This document shows, piece by piece, positions 53,443 through 62,798 of a DNA stretch of 64,000 nucleotides; position 1 is the stretch's first letter, and every line of letters starts with the position of its first letter. Both the position numbers and the translations under genes were made by a program. Under the pieces are notes generated by a model, which ran no database searches, was not told the origin of the DNA, and saw only the letters and a program-made list of their open reading frames with translations. Source of the stretch: Pseudooceanicola marinus (lineage in GTDB: Bacteria > Pseudomonadota > Alphaproteobacteria > Rhodobacterales > Rhodobacteraceae); assembly GCF_002786295.1 (NCBI RefSeq), contig NZ_PGTC01000011.1, positions 116,866 through 180,865 on the forward strand, read 5' to 3'.

Positions 53443-53688
53443 TCCTCCGAGAGCCGACGCGCGGCATGCCCGCGGCCTACGCCGGATGCTTACGAACCAA
53501 CTCGCCAACAGATGGTCATTCACCTGGGCCACGACCAGTTCCGGCACAAACCCGCTACCGGCATCGGGAGAAACTGCAAATGTATCCGAGGCCTTCACCC
53601 GCTCGGCGGAGACACGCGTCGGGTCCGGCAACATAAAGACAAAACGAAGTCACAAGCGGAGCAGGCGACTTCTCATGCCAAAGTCATG

Positions 53689-54576
53689 TTAGAGGTCGTC
53701 TGGAGCTGAACCGCTCGGCGCATAAGAATCCTGGGTATGCATCCGTTTCTCCAGATGCTCTCTCAGAAGGTCTCTTGCATGCGCTGTATTTCCAGCCGCA
53801 AGTTCGCGCAATATTTCAATATGCTCTTCGGTAGACTTCCGGATGTCCTTGGCCGCCTTGAAGTGCCGGTATTCCCAGAGGCGGCGCAACTTGTTGTGCT
53901 GCACAGCAGCCTCCACGAAGAAGCTATTGTTGGACCACGACACAAGCTTCTCGTGGAACCGGGCATTTCGTTCGAAAGTCTCCGTCGAATGCGTGCCTTC
54001 ACTCAGGATCAGTTTTTGCTCTCGAATAGCAGCGAGCACGTCTTCACGTGGTGCGTGATAACCCGGTTCGGCCAATGCGCCGAGTTCAATCGAAACCCTG
54101 TAGCGCAGGCTTTTTCTGACATCTTCAGGGGTGCGAAGTACCGTCTCGATCTTCCAGCCGACACCAACCCGTCGTCGCAGGACACCCTCATCGGACAACC
54201 GCTGCAAGAGACGAGCAACTGTCCGGCGCGGCTGCTCATAGCGCTTGATCAACAAGGTTTCGTCGAAGTTCTCAGGCAGGCACTCATCATAGATATCGTT
54301 GACGGCGCGCCAGTAGAGACGGTCGTCGTCTGACTGGATCTCCTCCCGATCAAAGCGATCCAGGTCGAGGATGAAGTAGCCACGATTGCTGCGCCTCTCC
54401 AGTACGCCCTGCTCGGTCAGAAGTTCCAACGCCCGAACGATGGGCGTGCGCGAAATCTGAAATTTGGCGGCCAGCTGCGAGGTAACCAGATGCGCCCCGG
54501 GCAAGTATCCCGCGAGCACTGCGTCCTCAACGATGTTCTGGGCCAGCCTGTGATGCAGGGGCGTATAGGGACTCAC
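53689..54576 (-). CDS. GntR family regulator with two winged helices and FCD-type domain
   Basis: A 295-residue regulator. First winged HTH near residues 5-68 (LVTSQLAAKFQISRTPIVRA and LTEQGVLERRSNRGYFI); a second winged-helix-like part near 105-150 (IKRYEQPRRTVARLLQRLSD and EGVLRRRVGVGWKIE); then an alpha-helical FCD-like domain (RYRVSIELGALAEPGYHAPR near 160-180, RNARFHEKLVSWSNNSFFVE near 205, and HIEILRELAAGNTAHARDLL near 255). The duplicated HTH is unusual for the FadR subgroup. It is divergent from the C45 acyltransferase operon and probably controls it. Confidence 0.85.
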   Translation of the reverse strand: MSPYTPLHHRLAQNIVEDAVLAGYLPGAHLVTSQLAAKFQISRTPIVRALELLTEQGVLERRSNRGYFILDLDRFDREEIQSDDDRLYWRAVNDIYDECLPENFDETLLIKRYEQPRRTVARLLQRLSDEGVLRRRVGVGWKIETVLRTPEDVRKSLRYRVSIELGALAEPGYHAPREDVLAAIREQKLILSEGTHSTETFERNARFHEKLVSWSNNSFFVEAAVQHNKLRRLWEYRHFKAAKDIRKSTEEHIEILRELAAGNTAHARDLLREHLEKRMHTQDSYAPSGSAPDDL

Positions 54577-54687
54577 GCTCCACTCCCGATGACTTCTGTT
54601 GCCCCATCAAGTCTATAGGGCGTTCGGATCGAGAGGAAGCCCTTCAGAGAGAATGCATCTGATGGCGATACAGGTCAAACTCTAAGC

Positions 54688-54748
54688 ATCTGAAAATTAT
54701 ACGATTCAATCGGAATTTCTTGTCTTTTCAGATTCACGATTGACTCGG
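54688..54748. promoter_or_regulatory. Operator candidates between the GntR gene and the C45 operon
   Basis: In the AT-rich 198-bp gap, ATCTGAAAA (54688-54696) and TTTTCAGAT (54725-54733) form a perfect 9-bp inverted repeat with 28-base spacing. Inside and beside it are two similar sites, CGATTCAATCGG (54702-54713) and CGATTGACTCGG (54737-54748), 35 bp apart. The first has a perfect CGATT-AATCG dyad. Likely GntR binding sites overlapping the promoter. Confidence 0.5.
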
Positions 54749-54774
54749 TTCGCAAACAAATTCACTTTTGAAGT

Positions 54775-55920
54775 ATGTTCGATGTTCAACCCTTTCCCCA
54801 TATCCGCGTCCAGGGCGCGCCGTCAGAACGCGGCTTTGCCTACGGACGCCTTGCCGCAGATCGCATCAAGATCGGCGAAGAAATCTACCGTGAAGCGATG
54901 CAGCTTCATGGCCACGACTGGACCGAGATAAAGCGGCTCGCCCATGACTTCGCGCACTCCATCGAAGCGGTGGACCCCTCCTGCATGGAGGAAGTGACGG
55001 CCATCGCAGACGGCGCCGGTGTTGATCGGGAGGTCGTCATCGTCATCAACGCGCGATCCGAACTGTTCAACGGAACCTCGCCAGATGCCGCCAAGAGCGG
55101 GCGCGCGGCCATGCCAGTCGAAGGCTGCACAAGTGCGCTGGCCTATGGCACGGCGACGCGCGCAGGGCGTCTGCTGCATGGCCAGAACTGGGATTTCAAT
55201 GCGCGCTGCGTGGAATCCAGTGTCATCCTGGAGATCAAGCAAGAGAACGGCCCGTCACTGATGACCTTCGTCGAAGCGGGGGGGCTCGCTCGCTCGGGCT
55301 TCAATGATGCGGGCATCGCGGTAACGGCAAACAACCTGGAATGCGAACAGGACTACGGCAACCGCGGCGTCCCGCTGTCGATCATTCGCCGGCGCATCCT
55401 GTTGGCGTCCAACTTTGCGCGCGCGCTTGGCGCGGTCACGTCTGTGCCTCGGGCGGTTTCCAACAATATGACGCTGTCCTCCGTGCACGGCGACATCGCA
55501 ATCAGTCTGGAGACGACGCCGAAGGATGTCTTTTTCGTCCACCCGGACAGCGACGGTATCTTCGCGCACGCCAATCACTTTCTCAGCCAGGAGGGGCTGA
55601 CGAAAATCACGGACAGTGCCCGTTTCGGTCGCTCGCCCTGCACCTACTATCGAGACAAGCGGCTGCTGCACCACCTCCGGAAAAGAGCCGGCGACCTGAC
55701 CTTGGAGGACTTCAAGGCGGCATTCTCCGACGACTTCGGAACCCCCTTCGCAGTCTGTCGGCCGCCCACGCGGTCCGGGTCGGGACACTTGGTGAGCACG
55801 GTCGCCAGCGTCATTTTCGACCCGCTTGTCGGCGAGTTGCACGCCCGCCCGGCCCCCTACGACCCCTCGACAACCTACAAAACATACAAGCTCGGAACGG
55901 CGACCCAACAAGCCGCCTGA
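54775..55920 (+). CDS. C45 family peptidase, acyl-coenzyme A:6-aminopenicillanate acyltransferase-like
   Basis: A 381-residue Ntn-hydrolase. The family expects self-cleavage before a Cys, here in PVEGCTSALAYG near residues 113-124; LLHGQNWDFNARCVESSVIL near 133-152 (NWDF) and EAGGLARSGFNDAGIAVTAN near 162-181 are conserved family blocks. Such enzymes hydrolyse or transfer acyl groups on amides, including penicillins, N-acyl homoserine lactone relatives and choloylglycine-type substrates. No signal peptide, so it acts inside the cell. First gene of an operon with a dipeptide importer and hydrolases, suggesting intracellular deacylation of an imported N-acyl peptide or conjugate. Confidence 0.85.
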   Translation: MFDVQPFPHIRVQGAPSERGFAYGRLAADRIKIGEEIYREAMQLHGHDWTEIKRLAHDFAHSIEAVDPSCMEEVTAIADGAGVDREVVIVINARSELFNGTSPDAAKSGRAAMPVEGCTSALAYGTATRAGRLLHGQNWDFNARCVESSVILEIKQENGPSLMTFVEAGGLARSGFNDAGIAVTANNLECEQDYGNRGVPLSIIRRRILLASNFARALGAVTSVPRAVSNNMTLSSVHGDIAISLETTPKDVFFVHPDSDGIFAHANHFLSQEGLTKITDSARFGRSPCTYYRDKRLLHHLRKRAGDLTLEDFKAAFSDDFGTPFAVCRPPTRSGSGHLVSTVASVIFDPLVGELHARPAPYDPSTTYKTYKLGTATQQAA

Positions 55921-55957
55921 AACCGAGCACCAACATCCAGCAACAGGGAAAAAGATA

Positions 55958-57487
55958 ATGAAGAAAGCAATAGCGACGGCGATCCTGACCACTCTACCGG
56001 CCATCGTTTCAGCACAGGATGCCATTCTGAAGGTTGGAACCCAGGTCGACATCCGATCCACCAATCCCGGTGTGGACCGCTCGGCCTACACGGACGGCAT
56101 TCTGCTGAACGTGGTCGAAGGTCTTGTCGGCTATCGTGACGATCTGTCGGTCGGCCCGGTTCTGGCAAATGAGATCCAGATCTCCGAGGACGGGTTGACC
56201 TACACCTTCCCGCTGCGCCGCGGTGTGACTTTCCACAATGGCGCCGAATTGACTGCAGATGCAGTGCTTTGGTCCTGGCAGAGGCTGATGGCCGAGGATA
56301 CAGGCTGGCGTTGCCGGGACCGCTTCAACGGGTCGGACGGCATCAACGTTGTCTCCGTCACGGCTCCCGATCCTTATACCGTCACCTATGAGATCAATGC
56401 CCCCTCCCCCCTGTTCCTGAAGGAGATGGCGCGCTTCGACTGCGGCGCCGCGCCGGTACTGCACCCTGAGAGCCTTAACTCCGAAGGAGACTGGGTCGCC
56501 CCGGTCGGCACCGGGCCCTTCATGCTCGGCGAGTGGCGTCCGGGCGAGCGCATTCGCCTGGCGAAGTTCGAAGGGTACACTCCGGCGGAAGGGGCCATGG
56601 ACGGGTATACGGGCGCGAAGGTCGTCAATGTCGACCGCGTGGATATCATCGTGGTTCCAGATCCCGCCTCAGCAAAAGCCGCGTTGCGCGCCGGCGACAT
56701 TGACCTCTTCAACATCAACGTCTCCGACATCACCGAATTCCGCGAAGCTGGTTTCACCGTTCTCACGGAGCCGACGGCAAGCTGGAGCAACTTCCTGATC
56801 TCGCGCCATGACGAGATGCTGGGTAACCCCGCCCTGCGGCAGGCACTGGCGCGGTCGCTGGACCTCGATCAGCTCGCGATGCTGATGGGGGAAGAGGCCG
56901 CGAACGCCTCACCGATCCCGCCGATTTCGAGCTTCTACACCGAGGTGCAAAGCCAACGATACGGGTACAATCTCGACGCGGCCAAGGCCCTGGTCGAAGA
57001 GTCGGGGTATGACGGTTCACCGATCACCCTGACGACAACGAAGCAGTCCGAACGGCTTTATGATCAGGCGCTGATCGCCCAGTCGATGTGGCGCAAAGCC
57101 GGCCTGAACGTCGAGATCGAGGTGATGGACTGGGGGTCGCAGCTCGACCTTTACCAAAGCGGCAAGTACCAGATGCAGTCCTTCGGCTTTTCGCCACGCC
57201 TGGACCCCGCGCTGTCCTGGGACATGTTCTCCGGTGAGCATCCTCGCAAGGTCTGGAACAATCCGCAGGCCCTCGAACTGATCGAGGCCCTGAAGTCGGA
57301 GACCGATACCGAGATTCGCAAGGAGCTCTCCGACAAATTGCACGTCATGTTCCTGCAGGACGTCCCTGCCATTGGCCTGTTCAGCCAGCTGGACGTGATG
57401 GCAGCCTCTGACCGCGTGCAGGACTTCCGCATGTGGCCCGGTGGCCAGCCCCGTTTCTGGAATGTCGGCCTCGGCGCCGCTGAGTGA
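55958..57487 (+). CDS. Peptide/nickel-type ABC transporter substrate-binding protein
   Basis: A 509-residue family 5 extracellular binding protein (DppA/OppA group) with a Sec signal ATAILTTLPAIVSAQ cut near residue 19. LKVGTQVDIRSTNPGVDRSA follows, then the signature region EGLTYTFPLRRGVTFHNGAE near 75-95. It binds a peptide or other oligomer for the permeases downstream. The start at 55958 follows an AGGGAAAAAG-type site. Confidence 0.9.
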   Translation: MKKAIATAILTTLPAIVSAQDAILKVGTQVDIRSTNPGVDRSAYTDGILLNVVEGLVGYRDDLSVGPVLANEIQISEDGLTYTFPLRRGVTFHNGAELTADAVLWSWQRLMAEDTGWRCRDRFNGSDGINVVSVTAPDPYTVTYEINAPSPLFLKEMARFDCGAAPVLHPESLNSEGDWVAPVGTGPFMLGEWRPGERIRLAKFEGYTPAEGAMDGYTGAKVVNVDRVDIIVVPDPASAKAALRAGDIDLFNINVSDITEFREAGFTVLTEPTASWSNFLISRHDEMLGNPALRQALARSLDLDQLAMLMGEEAANASPIPPISSFYTEVQSQRYGYNLDAAKALVEESGYDGSPITLTTTKQSERLYDQALIAQSMWRKAGLNVEIEVMDWGSQLDLYQSGKYQMQSFGFSPRLDPALSWDMFSGEHPRKVWNNPQALELIEALKSETDTEIRKELSDKLHVMFLQDVPAIGLFSQLDVMAASDRVQDFRMWPGGQPRFWNVGLGAAE

Positions 57488-57490
57488 CAG

Positions 57491-57514
57491 GTGGGGCGGC
57501 GCAAGCCGCCCCAC
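57491..57514 (+). other. Intercistronic hairpin after the binding-protein gene
   Basis: A perfect 10-bp stem GTGGGGCGGC/GCCGCCCCAC with a GCAA tetraloop and no T run, located between binding protein and permease. It probably protects the upstream message and lowers permease expression. Confidence 0.55.
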
Positions 57515-57529
57515 GAGAGGACACCAGAA

Positions 57530-58471
57530 ATGTGGACATACGCAACCAAACGCTTCCTGATGACGATCCCGACACTGCTTCTGGTGTCGATCATCGTCTT
57601 CGTGCTGATCCGGCTGATACCAGGCGACCCTGCGGCGATCATGCTGGGCGACACCGATAGCGACACCGCCCTCGAGGCCATGCGAAGCAAGCTTGGCCTC
57701 GACCTCCCGGTTTACCGGCAATACCTGATCTGGGTCGGGAACATCTTCCGCGGCGATCTGGGCGTGTCGATCAACACCGGCGAAGACATTGCCTCAGCCC
57801 TGGTGTCGCGCTTCGCGGTGACCGCCCAGATCACCTTCGTCGCGGTCGGCATAGCGACGCTGATCGCCATTCCAGCCGGGCTTATCGCCGCCTGGCGGCA
57901 GAACACGCCGCTGGATTTCGGCATTCTCTTTGTATCGATCATCTGCCTGTCCCTGCCCAGTTTTTGGCTTGGCCTGATGATGATCTACCTCCTGGCAATC
58001 AATTTCGGCTGGTTCCCCACCGTAGGCTTCGTCTCGGTGCATGAGGATTTCGTCGGCGGCGTCATGTATCTGGTGATGCCCGTGATCACCCTGGCGGCTG
58101 TCGAAACTGGCGTCCTGATCAGGATGATCCGCGTCCAGACGCTGGAGATCCTGCGCCTCGACTACATTACCCACGCAAGGGCAAAGGGTCTGAGCGAGGC
58201 GACCGTGTTGATGCGGCATGTCTTCCGCAACTCCGTCGCCCCGGCGCTGACCGTAATCGGCCTCACGCTTGGCGCGCTTCTCGGCGGGGCCAGCGTGACG
58301 GAAACCGTCTTCAGCATCCCCGGCCTCGGCCGCCTCCTGGTCGATGCGATCTTCGCGCGGGACTACCCGGTTTTGCAGGGCTGCCTGCTGTTCGTGTCCT
58401 TCGTCTTCGTCATGGTCAACCTGGTGGTGGACCTTCTTTACATGCTCGTTGATCCGAAGGTGAAGCTATGA
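57530..58471 (+). CDS. ABC transporter permease (DppB type)
   Basis: A 313-residue permease: YATKRFLMTIPTLLLVSIIV is the first helix, PGDPAAIMLGD near 35 and the docking loop DYITHARAKGLSEATVLMRH near 207-226, followed by FRNSVAPALTVIGLTLGALL. DppB and DppC form the channel of the peptide importer. Start ATG at 57530 follows a GAGAGG site; codons upstream in frame are not conserved. Confidence 0.92.
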   Translation: MWTYATKRFLMTIPTLLLVSIIVFVLIRLIPGDPAAIMLGDTDSDTALEAMRSKLGLDLPVYRQYLIWVGNIFRGDLGVSINTGEDIASALVSRFAVTAQITFVAVGIATLIAIPAGLIAAWRQNTPLDFGILFVSIICLSLPSFWLGLMMIYLLAINFGWFPTVGFVSVHEDFVGGVMYLVMPVITLAAVETGVLIRMIRVQTLEILRLDYITHARAKGLSEATVLMRHVFRNSVAPALTVIGLTLGALLGGASVTETVFSIPGLGRLLVDAIFARDYPVLQGCLLFVSFVFVMVNLVVDLLYMLVDPKVKL

Positions 58472-59349
58472 GCGATGCGACCTCTCCCAAGACCGCCGAC
58501 ATGCGCAGGGCCTTCGCCCTTCCTCGGCTGCTGCGCCGCGCCAACGGTCTCATCGGAAGCGCCATACTGATCTCGATCCTGGCGTTCACGCTGACAGGGG
58601 TGGTCTGGACCCCCTTCGACCCGATCGAGCCCGACTTCCTGGCCCGCCTCCAGCCACCGGATGGGACCCATTGGCTGGGCACCGATGAATGGGGGCGCGA
58701 TGTCTTGTCACGCATCCTCGCCGGCGCACGCACGTCGGTCTTCATCTCCCTGTGCTCGGTCAGCTTCGCACTGTTCTTCGGTGCCCTGATCGGTGCCGCG
58801 TCCGGCTTTTTCGGCGGCTGGACAGACCGCGGCATCATGATGCTGACTGACGCGCTGCTGGCCTTCCCCGGCCTCTTGATGGCACTTGCCTTCATGGCGA
58901 TCCTCGGCCCTTCGAAATGGGGCGTGATCTTCGCACTGGGCCTCGCCTATGTGCCGACAGTCATCCGCCTGATGCGCGGCTCGGTGCTTTCGGTACGAGA
59001 GCGCGAGTTTGTCGAAGCCTCCCACGCAGTCGGGGACAGCCGCCTCTACACCCTGCTGTTGCACGTCATGCCGAACTGCATGGCCCCGCTGATCATCATG
59101 GCGACGGCCCTGTTCGGCTATGCCCTGCTGGCCGAAAGCGCGCTCTCCTTCCTGGGTCTGGGCGTTCCCCCGCCAGAACCCACCTGGGGCAACATGCTCA
59201 GCGAGTCCCGCGGACAGTTCGCGATGGCGCCTTGGCTGGCGATTTTCCCAGGCCTTTTCATCTCGGTGACCCTGCTCGGAATTAACCTGTTCGGAGACGC
59301 GTTGCGCGACACCTTCGACCCCAGAATGCGAGAGACTGGAGACGCATGA
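58468..59349 (+). CDS. ABC transporter permease (DppC type)
   Basis: A 293-residue permease with the long cytosolic N-terminus seen in DppC, then HWLGTDEWGRDVLSRILAGA near 69-88 and the loop REFVEASHAVGDSRLYTLLL near 177-196. Starts four bases inside the DppB gene (ATGA). Confidence 0.92.
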   Translation: MSDATSPKTADMRRAFALPRLLRRANGLIGSAILISILAFTLTGVVWTPFDPIEPDFLARLQPPDGTHWLGTDEWGRDVLSRILAGARTSVFISLCSVSFALFFGALIGAASGFFGGWTDRGIMMLTDALLAFPGLLMALAFMAILGPSKWGVIFALGLAYVPTVIRLMRGSVLSVREREFVEASHAVGDSRLYTLLLHVMPNCMAPLIIMATALFGYALLAESALSFLGLGVPPPEPTWGNMLSESRGQFAMAPWLAIFPGLFISVTLLGINLFGDALRDTFDPRMRETGDA

Positions 59350-61076
59350 TGAGCCTGCTCGATATCAAAGGACTCTCGATCTCGTTCCGGAGCGTCAAGG
59401 CCGTCGAGAACGTTAGCCTTTCCGTTAAGGCGGGCGAGACGCTTGGCATCATCGGTGAAAGCGGATCCGGTAAAACCATGATCGGCCGCGCCGCCCTCGG
59501 TCTATTGCCCGGTGGCGGCCGCGTAAGCAGCGGCGACATCCTTTACAACGGCGAAAGCGTGCCAGGGATGTCGAACAGCGCATTGCGACGGCTGCGCGGC
59601 GCCGAGATCGGCATGATCTTCCAGGAACCCATGGTCTCGCTGAACCCGGCACTGACTGTCGGCCTCCAGATGACCGAAGGCTTGCGACTTCACCGCGACA
59701 TGTCCCGCAAGGACGCCAAGGCCGCTGCCGTCAACATGCTCGACAAGGTGCGCTTTCGCGACCCGGGCGCGGTCCTGCGACAGCACCCTCACGAATTCTC
59801 GGGGGGCATGAGGCAACGCATCATGCTGGCCTCCGTGCTGCTGCTGCAGCCGAGATTGCTGATCGCGGACGAGCCCACGACCGCACTGGATGCCATCATC
59901 CAGCGGGAGATCCTGGATCTGACTATGGAGATGGTGAAGGAAACGGGCACCACGCTGATGCTTGTCAGCCATGACCTGCCCCTAGTTGCCAGCTACGTCG
60001 ACCGCGTCGCCATCATGAGATCGGGCAAGCTGATCGAGGAAGGCGAGGTCGGTGCGGTCATGTCCCGTCCTACGCAACCTTACACGGAGAGGCTGATGAA
60101 TGCGCTGCCCGTCCCCAAGACGACGCATGTGAGTGGCACACCCCCCCTGGTGGAGGCCCGTGGCCTCTCGGTCGCGTTCAAGGTCAAAAGCCGAGCCTCG
60201 CTACCCTGGACGCCGGCCCGCAAGGTTCAAGCGGTAAACAATGTCGACCTGACTGTCCATGAAGGGGAGATCCTTGGCCTCGTCGGGGAAAGCGGCTCTG
60301 GCAAGAGTACCTTGGGGCGCGCCCTGCTGAAGCTGGTGCCCAGCGACAGCGGCAATGTCACCCTCTCCGGGCAACCGCTGGGCCGGGATTTCCGGCGGCA
60401 GATGCAGATCATCTTCCAGGACCCTTTCTCCTCTCTCAATCCACGACGGACCGTCGGGCAGATCGTACGTGAGGGCCTGCGCCATCTTGATATCAGCGAA
60501 GCCGAGCGCCAGGGCAGGATCGCCGATATCCTCGATCGGGTTCAGCTACCGCACCAGACCTATATGACGCGCCTTCCTCACCAGATGTCGGGCGGGCAGC
60601 GCCAGCGTATCAGCATCGCACGCGCGCTTGTCAGTCGCCCCAAGTTTGTCGTGGCCGATGAATCCGTCTCGGCTTTGGACCTGACGGTACAAGCTGACGT
60701 GCTGGAGCTGTTCCGCGGCCTACAGGCAGAGATGGGCTTTGCCGCGCTGTTCATTTCGCACGACATGGCGGTGATCGAGGAGATTGCCGACCGCATCATC
60801 GTCATGCGTCATGGCGAGATCGTCGAGCAGGCGCCAGGTGACACCCTGCTGGCGCATCCCCGACACCCCTACACCCAAAGACTGCTGAGCGCCGTTCCGA
60901 TGCTGGAACGCAAGAACGGCCAGCTGACGGTTGTCTATCGCAGTTTCGAAGACACACACGCCGCAACTGAAGACGTCGCCGATAGCATGCTTGTCGAGGT
61001 GGCCTCAGGCCATTTCGTCCGGCACGCTTCAACCACGCCGGCAGCACAATCCATAAAGAAGGCTTTCCATTCATGA
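59346..61076 (+). CDS. Fused dual ATP-binding protein of the peptide importer (DppD-DppF type)
   Basis: A 576-residue double ATPase. N-terminal half: Walker A GESGSGKTMIG near 37, signature EFSGGMRQRIMLA near 150, Walker B LLIADEPTTALD near 173. C-terminal half: Walker [12 protein letters not shown] near 315, signature QMSGGQRQRISIA near 415, Walker B FVVADESVSALD near 435. So both DppD and DppF functions are in one chain (unlike the two genes of E. coli). The start is at the ATG of ATGATG overlapping the DppC stop. Confidence 0.93.
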   Translation: MMSLLDIKGLSISFRSVKAVENVSLSVKAGETLGIIGESGSGKTMIGRAALGLLPGGGRVSSGDILYNGESVPGMSNSALRRLRGAEIGMIFQEPMVSLNPALTVGLQMTEGLRLHRDMSRKDAKAAAVNMLDKVRFRDPGAVLRQHPHEFSGGMRQRIMLASVLLLQPRLLIADEPTTALDAIIQREILDLTMEMVKETGTTLMLVSHDLPLVASYVDRVAIMRSGKLIEEGEVGAVMSRPTQPYTERLMNALPVPKTTHVSGTPPLVEARGLSVAFKVKSRASLPWTPARKVQAVNNVDLTVHEGEILGLVGESGSGKSTLGRALLKLVPSDSGNVTLSGQPLGRDFRRQMQIIFQDPFSSLNPRRTVGQIVREGLRHLDISEAERQGRIADILDRVQLPHQTYMTRLPHQMSGGQRQRISIARALVSRPKFVVADESVSALDLTVQADVLELFRGLQAEMGFAALFISHDMAVIEEIADRIIVMRHGEIVEQAPGDTLLAHPRHPYTQRLLSAVPMLERKNGQLTVVYRSFEDTHAATEDVADSMLVEVASGHFVRHASTTPAAQSIKKAFHS

Positions 61077-62005
61077 CACCTGCCGACTTGAAAATCATCG
61101 AAGGCTTCGCCCCGTTTGGCGAGCACCGCACCTGGTACAGGGTCACCGGTGACCTTGATGGAGCGCAGGCGCCTCTCGTGGTCGTTCACGGTGGCCCCGG
61201 CTGCACTCACGACTACCTCGACAACCTCACCGCCCTGGCGACGGACGGGCGCGCGGTCGTTCACTACGACCAGATCGGCAACGGGAAATCGACCCACCTG
61301 CCGGACCGGGGCGCGGATTTTTGGACCATCGGCTTGTTCCTGCAGGAACTGGAAAACCTCCTGTCCCATCTCGGCATCGCGACCCACTACGACCTGCTGG
61401 GACAGAGTTGGGGCGGGATGCTTGGCGCGGAACACGCGGTGCGTCGTCCCGACGGCCTCAACCGTCTCGTGATCGCCAACTCCCCCACCTCGATGGCGCG
61501 CTGGTCGTCAGAGGCAGATCGGTTGCGCACCGCACTTCCACAGGCGACCCAGGCTGCATTGCGGCTTCACGAAGCCAACGAGGCTTACGATCATCCCGAC
61601 TACAAGGCGGCCAGCGACGTGTATTATCATCGCCATGTCTGCCGTTGCGATCCCTGGCCCGATTTCGTGCGACGTACCTTCGACTGGGTCGACCGTGACC
61701 CGACCGTCTATCACACGATGTGGGGACCGACGGAATTCTGGGGCACCGGAAGCCTCAGGAACTGGACGGTCGAGGACAGGCTTGCACAGGTCAAGGTGCC
61801 GACGCTGGTGATCACGGGGGCCTATGACGAGGCAACGCCACATGCGGCAGAGTTGTTCTCGACCCTCATTCCTGATGTTCACTGGCGGATCTTCGGCCAG
61901 TCCAGTCACATGCCACATGTGGAGGAAGAAGACGCATATATGAGCGCCGTCGACGCCTTCCTGCGCAGCACTGCGGAAACGTCAGCGGAAGTGCAGAATG
62001 GTTGA
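61073..62005 (+). CDS. Proline iminopeptidase-type alpha/beta hydrolase
   Basis: A 310-residue S33 family hydrolase: the oxyanion HGGPGCTHDYLDN near 39-51, the catalytic Ser in LLGQSWGGMLGAEHAVRRPD near 105-124, the Asp in VITGAYDEATPHAAE near 250 and the His in FGQSSHMPHVEEEDAY near 275. Proline iminopeptidases release N-terminal proline or other residues from peptides and can hydrolyse anilides. Overlaps the transporter gene by four bases, so it is part of the importer operon and would cut the incoming peptide or amide in the cytosol. Confidence 0.87.
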   Translation: MTPADLKIIEGFAPFGEHRTWYRVTGDLDGAQAPLVVVHGGPGCTHDYLDNLTALATDGRAVVHYDQIGNGKSTHLPDRGADFWTIGLFLQELENLLSHLGIATHYDLLGQSWGGMLGAEHAVRRPDGLNRLVIANSPTSMARWSSEADRLRTALPQATQAALRLHEANEAYDHPDYKAASDVYYHRHVCRCDPWPDFVRRTFDWVDRDPTVYHTMWGPTEFWGTGSLRNWTVEDRLAQVKVPTLVITGAYDEATPHAAELFSTLIPDVHWRIFGQSSHMPHVEEEDAYMSAVDAFLRSTAETSAEVQNG

Positions 62006-62798
62006 ATCCACAGTCCCTCGTGAGGGAACGCAGCGCTTCGGAGACTCGTCACATTGGCTTGACTGCCAGTGGCGCCGGTCGCCAAGCGGCAAGGCGCGGC
62101 GCCCGGTGCTACTCGCCATCCATGGCAGCGATCGTGACGTGCAGGGCTGCATTGAGGGATTTGCCCCGCTCGCGGATCAGCTCGATCTCAACCTTTTGGC
62201 CCCACTGTTTCCGGATGCACCTGACGACAGAGTAGCCGCGGATAGCTACAAGTTCCTGGTTGGAGGCGGTCACCATCAACTCGCCAACATGGACGCTGCC
62301 CTTCTCGCCTTTTGCCAAATGATCGACGCAACCAGAGACCGGACCCTGCTCTTCGGCTTCTCCGGCGGCGCCCAATTCGCACATCGCTATGCCTATTTCA
62401 GAGCGCGGACGCTCGCCGGCCTGATCGTTGCGGCCCCAGGCAATGTCACTTTGCCGAGCCGGCAGGAAACCTGGTGGGCTGGTCTCGACAAAGCGGTTGA
62501 AATGATCGGTGAGGCACCGGATCTCAAGGCGCTGAAGAAAGTACCGATTGCCGTACTGGTTGGCGCAGAGGATCTGGCCGAAGGCCTTGTGGATCGCACA
62601 GCACAAGCCCCTTACGGGCACCGCGCCAGTGCTTTGGCAGGACCAACCCGCCTCGAGCGGGCAAGATACCTGCACAACGCCTACCTTCAGGCAGGCCTCA
62701 GCAGCCAGTTCGCGACGATTCCGGGTGCACGCCACAACTTGCAAGCCTGCATCTCCAGCGCGACGAGGATTTTCCGATCTTGGACTATAGAGATGTGA
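61998..62798 (+). CDS. Alpha/beta hydrolase, PHB-depolymerase/esterase-like
   Basis: A 266-residue hydrolase: VLLAIHGSDRDVQG near 37-50, the nucleophile Ser in LLFGFSGGAQFAHRYAYF near 115-132, the acid in AVLVGAEDL near 185 and a C-terminal His in PGARHNLQACIS near 243. The upstream start overlaps the preceding gene by 8 bases, so it is translationally coupled. It likely handles an ester or amide fragment of the same imported compound. Family assignment is by fold only. Confidence 0.75.
   Translation: MVESTVPREGTQRFGDSSHWLDCQWRRSPSGKARRPVLLAIHGSDRDVQGCIEGFAPLADQLDLNLLAPLFPDAPDDRVAADSYKFLVGGGHHQLANMDAALLAFCQMIDATRDRTLLFGFSGGAQFAHRYAYFRARTLAGLIVAAPGNVTLPSRQETWWAGLDKAVEMIGEAPDLKALKKVPIAVLVGAEDLAEGLVDRTAQAPYGHRASALAGPTRLERARYLHNAYLQAGLSSQFATIPGARHNLQACISSATRIFRSWTIEM

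Noticed and set aside
53305..53709. A 134-codon plus-strand frame over the IS66 tail and beyond
   Set aside because: Its first part is the frameshifted transposase tail; the remainder has no coding character.
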